A stretch of DNA of 64,000 bases from Gymnorhina tibicen (Eukaryota; Chordata; Aves; Passeriformes; Artamidae): NCBI GenBank assembly GCA_013399875.1, contig VXAZ01007995.1, forward strand, positions 2,955,486 through 3,019,485, written 5' to 3'. Position numbers and translations under genes: made by a program. This document shows, one piece after another, positions 61,123-64,000 of this stretch (positions within the stretch are counted from its first letter, which is position 1; every line of letters starts with the position of its first letter). The notes under the pieces are model-generated. The model ran no database searches. It was not told the origin of the DNA and worked only from the letters and a program-made list of their open reading frames with translations.

Positions 61123-62532
61123 GGACAAAAAATCACAGAGCTGCTGGCCTGCAATCTGTCATCTTCTAACAATCATTGGTTGGTTGCACACACACTCAGA
61201 AATGTTCTGATCATTACTAGTTGCTTAAGTAGGCTGAATGCCAGCAGCAGGGGAAAAAAGGCCTTGGTGGCAAGAGTATAAAGGCAGTTGACAATGTTGT
61301 ACTGACATGGGTAAAGAAACTGCTACCCTGGCAATGTGCTGCTTTGGAAAGGCATGAGTGCCGAGCACCAGCCAGGGCAGCCCTGGGGAGATGAATTTAG
61401 TGTGTCTGGAATGAAGGCAACATCCGACTGCACACAAAAGCAAACGCCTACAATACAGTTGTCACTGCTCTTTTGTATGCCTGAAAGACAGGACAATTTA
61501 TAGTTGTCATGGCAAGTGGTCTGGGCAATCCTTCTTGCAACGCCTCCGAGTCTTGGCTGGCACAGAAGGGCATGATGAGATCTCCACAACTGAGATCTCA
61601 GTGCTGCCAAATTCTCCTCTGCTCTTCAGAAAATCTGGGCATGTGTCAATTAACAGCAAATTCAAAGCCATCTCTGATGGCCCACTCTGACACAGTAGAG
61701 TTGAAAGACTCTGAAGAAATTCTAGAAATCCCTGATTAAGGCAGACATCAGTGTGGGGCATAATGCTGACAGCTTTGGCTAGGACAGAAGAACATCCCGA
61801 GCTGTCCCAGGCTAAGAGCAACAATAGAGTGCTGAATGAACAGGCAATCGGATGTAACAAAGTCAGGAAAGCAGGTGTAGGTCAGAAATAAGTATTTTCT
61901 GTCTTGGGGAATTATAAAACTCAGTCTTGTTTCCTGCCTGCAAGGCCACTCCATACTGACGCTCCAGCCCTTGCACAGCAGTCAGGGAGTACAAACCACC
62001 AGCCTCTCCAGGGACCTGCAGATCGAGCAGTGACAAGGCACAGCCTACTGAAATAGAGGGAACAGATCCACCAACCTATCCTGGTAACTCAGAATCCTTA
62101 TCATGCCATTTTAATGATGGCATTTACTCCTTACCCCTTCATTTCCAGGAACACCCATCCCCTGAATACATCATGCTATCAGGAAACTTTCCCATGGAAT
62201 AGCTTTAGTTGACTGTATTTCTGTAATGCTGTGGACTGGAGGTTCACTGGCTGTAACACTGGCCCAGGACAGAGAGGAACAGACAAATGGGCCTAGGAAT
62301 GTCTTCTGCACATGGAACTGTAGACTCATGAGGAGAGGAGAGCCCTGGGCTCTGGTCTCAGTCACTCTGGGTGTGAACACACAGTAACACTGCTGGACTC
62401 AGCATGGGCTATTAGTCACATAAAATGACAAATGTGCTCCGTTAATTTTTTTCCTCGCTCTTCTCTGAACTGTCTCCAATTTGCCAATATTAAGAATTCA
62501 GTGTTTGGCCCCAGTGCCAGATACAGCCACAA
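61123..62532. other. Non-coding DNA, no gene recognised
   Basis: Overlapping frames up to 117 codons (61507-61860 minus) have no domain. No named repeat is seen. Confidence 0.5.
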
Positions 62533-62590
62533 CAGATTCACAGATTCACAGAATTGTCAAGCTCGGGAAAAAACCTTCAGGATCAGGAGC
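62533..62590 (-). mobile_element. Short CR1 LINE 3' end, avian type
   Basis: CAGATTCACAGATTCACAGAA is the reverse complement of the terminal octamer-type CR1 tail. It is followed by TTGTCAAGCTCGGGAAAAAACC and TTCAGGATCA, a decayed version of GTTGGAAAAGACCTTCAGGATCATC. Under 60 bp survive. Confidence 0.7.
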
Positions 62591-64000
62591 TGATTACTTC
62601 TTTAGTCCATAAGATGATGCCTTTTGCACAAGCAGCCTCAAAACTTTAGTTATGGGGGTTTTCTTTGCATCCCATTGGATCATTTTATGTGCCAGAATGA
62701 TCCCTCTGGAAACACCTCTATGTTTCCACCAGTCTTGCTTCTGCTTAAGTTTACCTTCCCTACCTTTCCTACTAAATAGATTGATTTCAGATTTATTTTC
62801 TCCACAACCTGCTTCCTTGCTTGCCTACTTCTCTCCCTCCTGTGTTGTTTTTCTTTTTAGTAACACGTCTGTCTTCACTAACCACAATCCCATCTCCCAG
62901 CTGAAGACTGCAGCAGAATTCATGACCAAGAACACATAACGATCTTGAAAATTTTTTTGTTTCTTTTAAAATCAGCTCTTCAAGTCGAGAACCTGGATCT
63001 ATACTGATCTCTTCAGTGACCCACAAAAAAGAAACCCTGCCTGCATCTTAAAGCTGTCTGTTTTCATTGTTCCCATAGACAGCATTTTCAGCCCAGCAGC
63101 AAGACTTCTCTCCAAGACAACTTTGCATTGATTACGTAAGTAGGTTTCATTGCAAGACACTGTGATTATACACTTCCCTAAAATCCAAGAACTCTGATAA
63201 AAAAAATACAGGTTTGCCAGACAAAATGAAATCTTTGTAAACCTGTTGATTTGCATTATTAAAATAAAAGTAAAAATTCAGTCTGACAAGAAGGCCCACC
63301 TCTGGTATGGCAGGCCCGGAACAGATCAGTTGTTGCAATTGCAACATTCGGAATGCTTTTGTTGAATTTGAAGATGGACTGTGCTGCTTTCCTCTGCTCT
63401 TTCACTGCCTCCCATCAAAGGCTTATGTTTATTAAGCTATTCCCTAAACAACTTGGGATGTGCAGTAACTTCTTATCTCTCTGCATGTTCACCTTCTCCA
63501 AACAGTTATTGAGACTGGGTCTTTCTGACCTGACTCCACGTATTTTTCTTGGCACAGGATTTATTTTTTAAGGGGATCTCTATTTCAGCCAACTTTTGCC
63601 TCATTAACCACCTCCTCCTCTCTATTTATTTATATTTTAATAATCCACTAATTTCCCAATCAAGGAACAAGTCCAGTTTTGGCTAAAAGCCAAATTCAGA
63701 CAAAAAACCCAGCAGTACTAGAAATAGCTATATGAAGCCATTTTTAGAAGAAAAAATAGCAGCACTAAATATCAGTTAGAAGCTGTGAACTGCAGGTAAC
63801 TGATAAAGGAGGCAAAAGACACCAGGAAAGTTACTGCTGGCAGATTGGAAGCCAAAGACAAATGCTTAAGCAAGAATGCGATAACAGAATTTCTAACAAT
63901 TGTCCATTACCTGACTGCAGAGTGTAAAACTGCTGATAAGAGACAACCGAGAAAAGAAAAAACATTCAGCTAGTAGTTTAGCTGGACCTGGAACACTTCA
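62591..64000. other. Non-coding DNA, nothing recognised
   Basis: T- and A-rich tracts alternate with short frames below 100 codons. The right edge of the window shows no partial gene that I can recognise. Confidence 0.5.

Noticed and set aside
1..64000. CRISPR arrays, operons, tRNA or rRNA genes, intact viral or retroviral genes
   Set aside because: None of the required repeat, spacer, cloverleaf or polymerase signatures was seen on either strand by reading.

Overview
This window looks like non-coding nuclear DNA from a bird. It is fairly AT-rich, has no dense gene organisation, and shows no operons, ribosome binding sites, rRNA or tRNA genes. The many short open frames look like chance. The longest is 187 codons, and none shows a recognisable domain, a run of linked exons or a start context that would support a gene. 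The avian assignment rests on three short, minus-oriented CR1 LINE 3' ends of the bird type (near 28621, 55331 and 62533), on bird-like A/C-rich low-complexity DNA (58157-58203), and on the absence of anything resembling Alu, B1 or L1. All family names come from remembered consensus patterns, not from a database search.

Layout. Positions 1-10230 are unannotated apart from a recent ~93-bp tandem duplication at 6333-6520. From 10231 to 25500 there are three old MIR-type SINE remnants (10231-10357, 20141-20268, 25405-25500). Between them lie stretches whose texture resembles vertebrate conserved non-coding elements (14141-14490, 18990-19330, 21390-21790, 22060-22230) and a paired GATA-type inverted motif at 17533-17574. 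Positions 28150-31555 hold another possible conserved block, a young-looking CR1 end, a 14-copy hexanucleotide microsatellite and an older amniote CR1 remnant. Two more conserved-like blocks, the best regulatory candidates here, lie at 36800-37260 and 37600-37775. The 13 kb from 40291 to 53263 is almost featureless. From 53264 to the end there is one possible non-coding or orphan exon, a hAT-like remnant, two further avian CR1 ends, one further old CR1 end and one old palindromic amniote repeat.

Interpretation. The simplest reading is a gene desert or a large intron with low recognisable repeat content, in which ancient repeats (MIR, old CR1, hAT) can still be read and several homeodomain/E-box-rich blocks may be distal enhancers. 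No gene in the window tells which gene they would serve. I found no convincing new protein-coding or RNA-based system. The items most worth testing are the putative conserved blocks, the 43-nt stem-loop at 21553-21595 and the candidate exon at 53264-53511.
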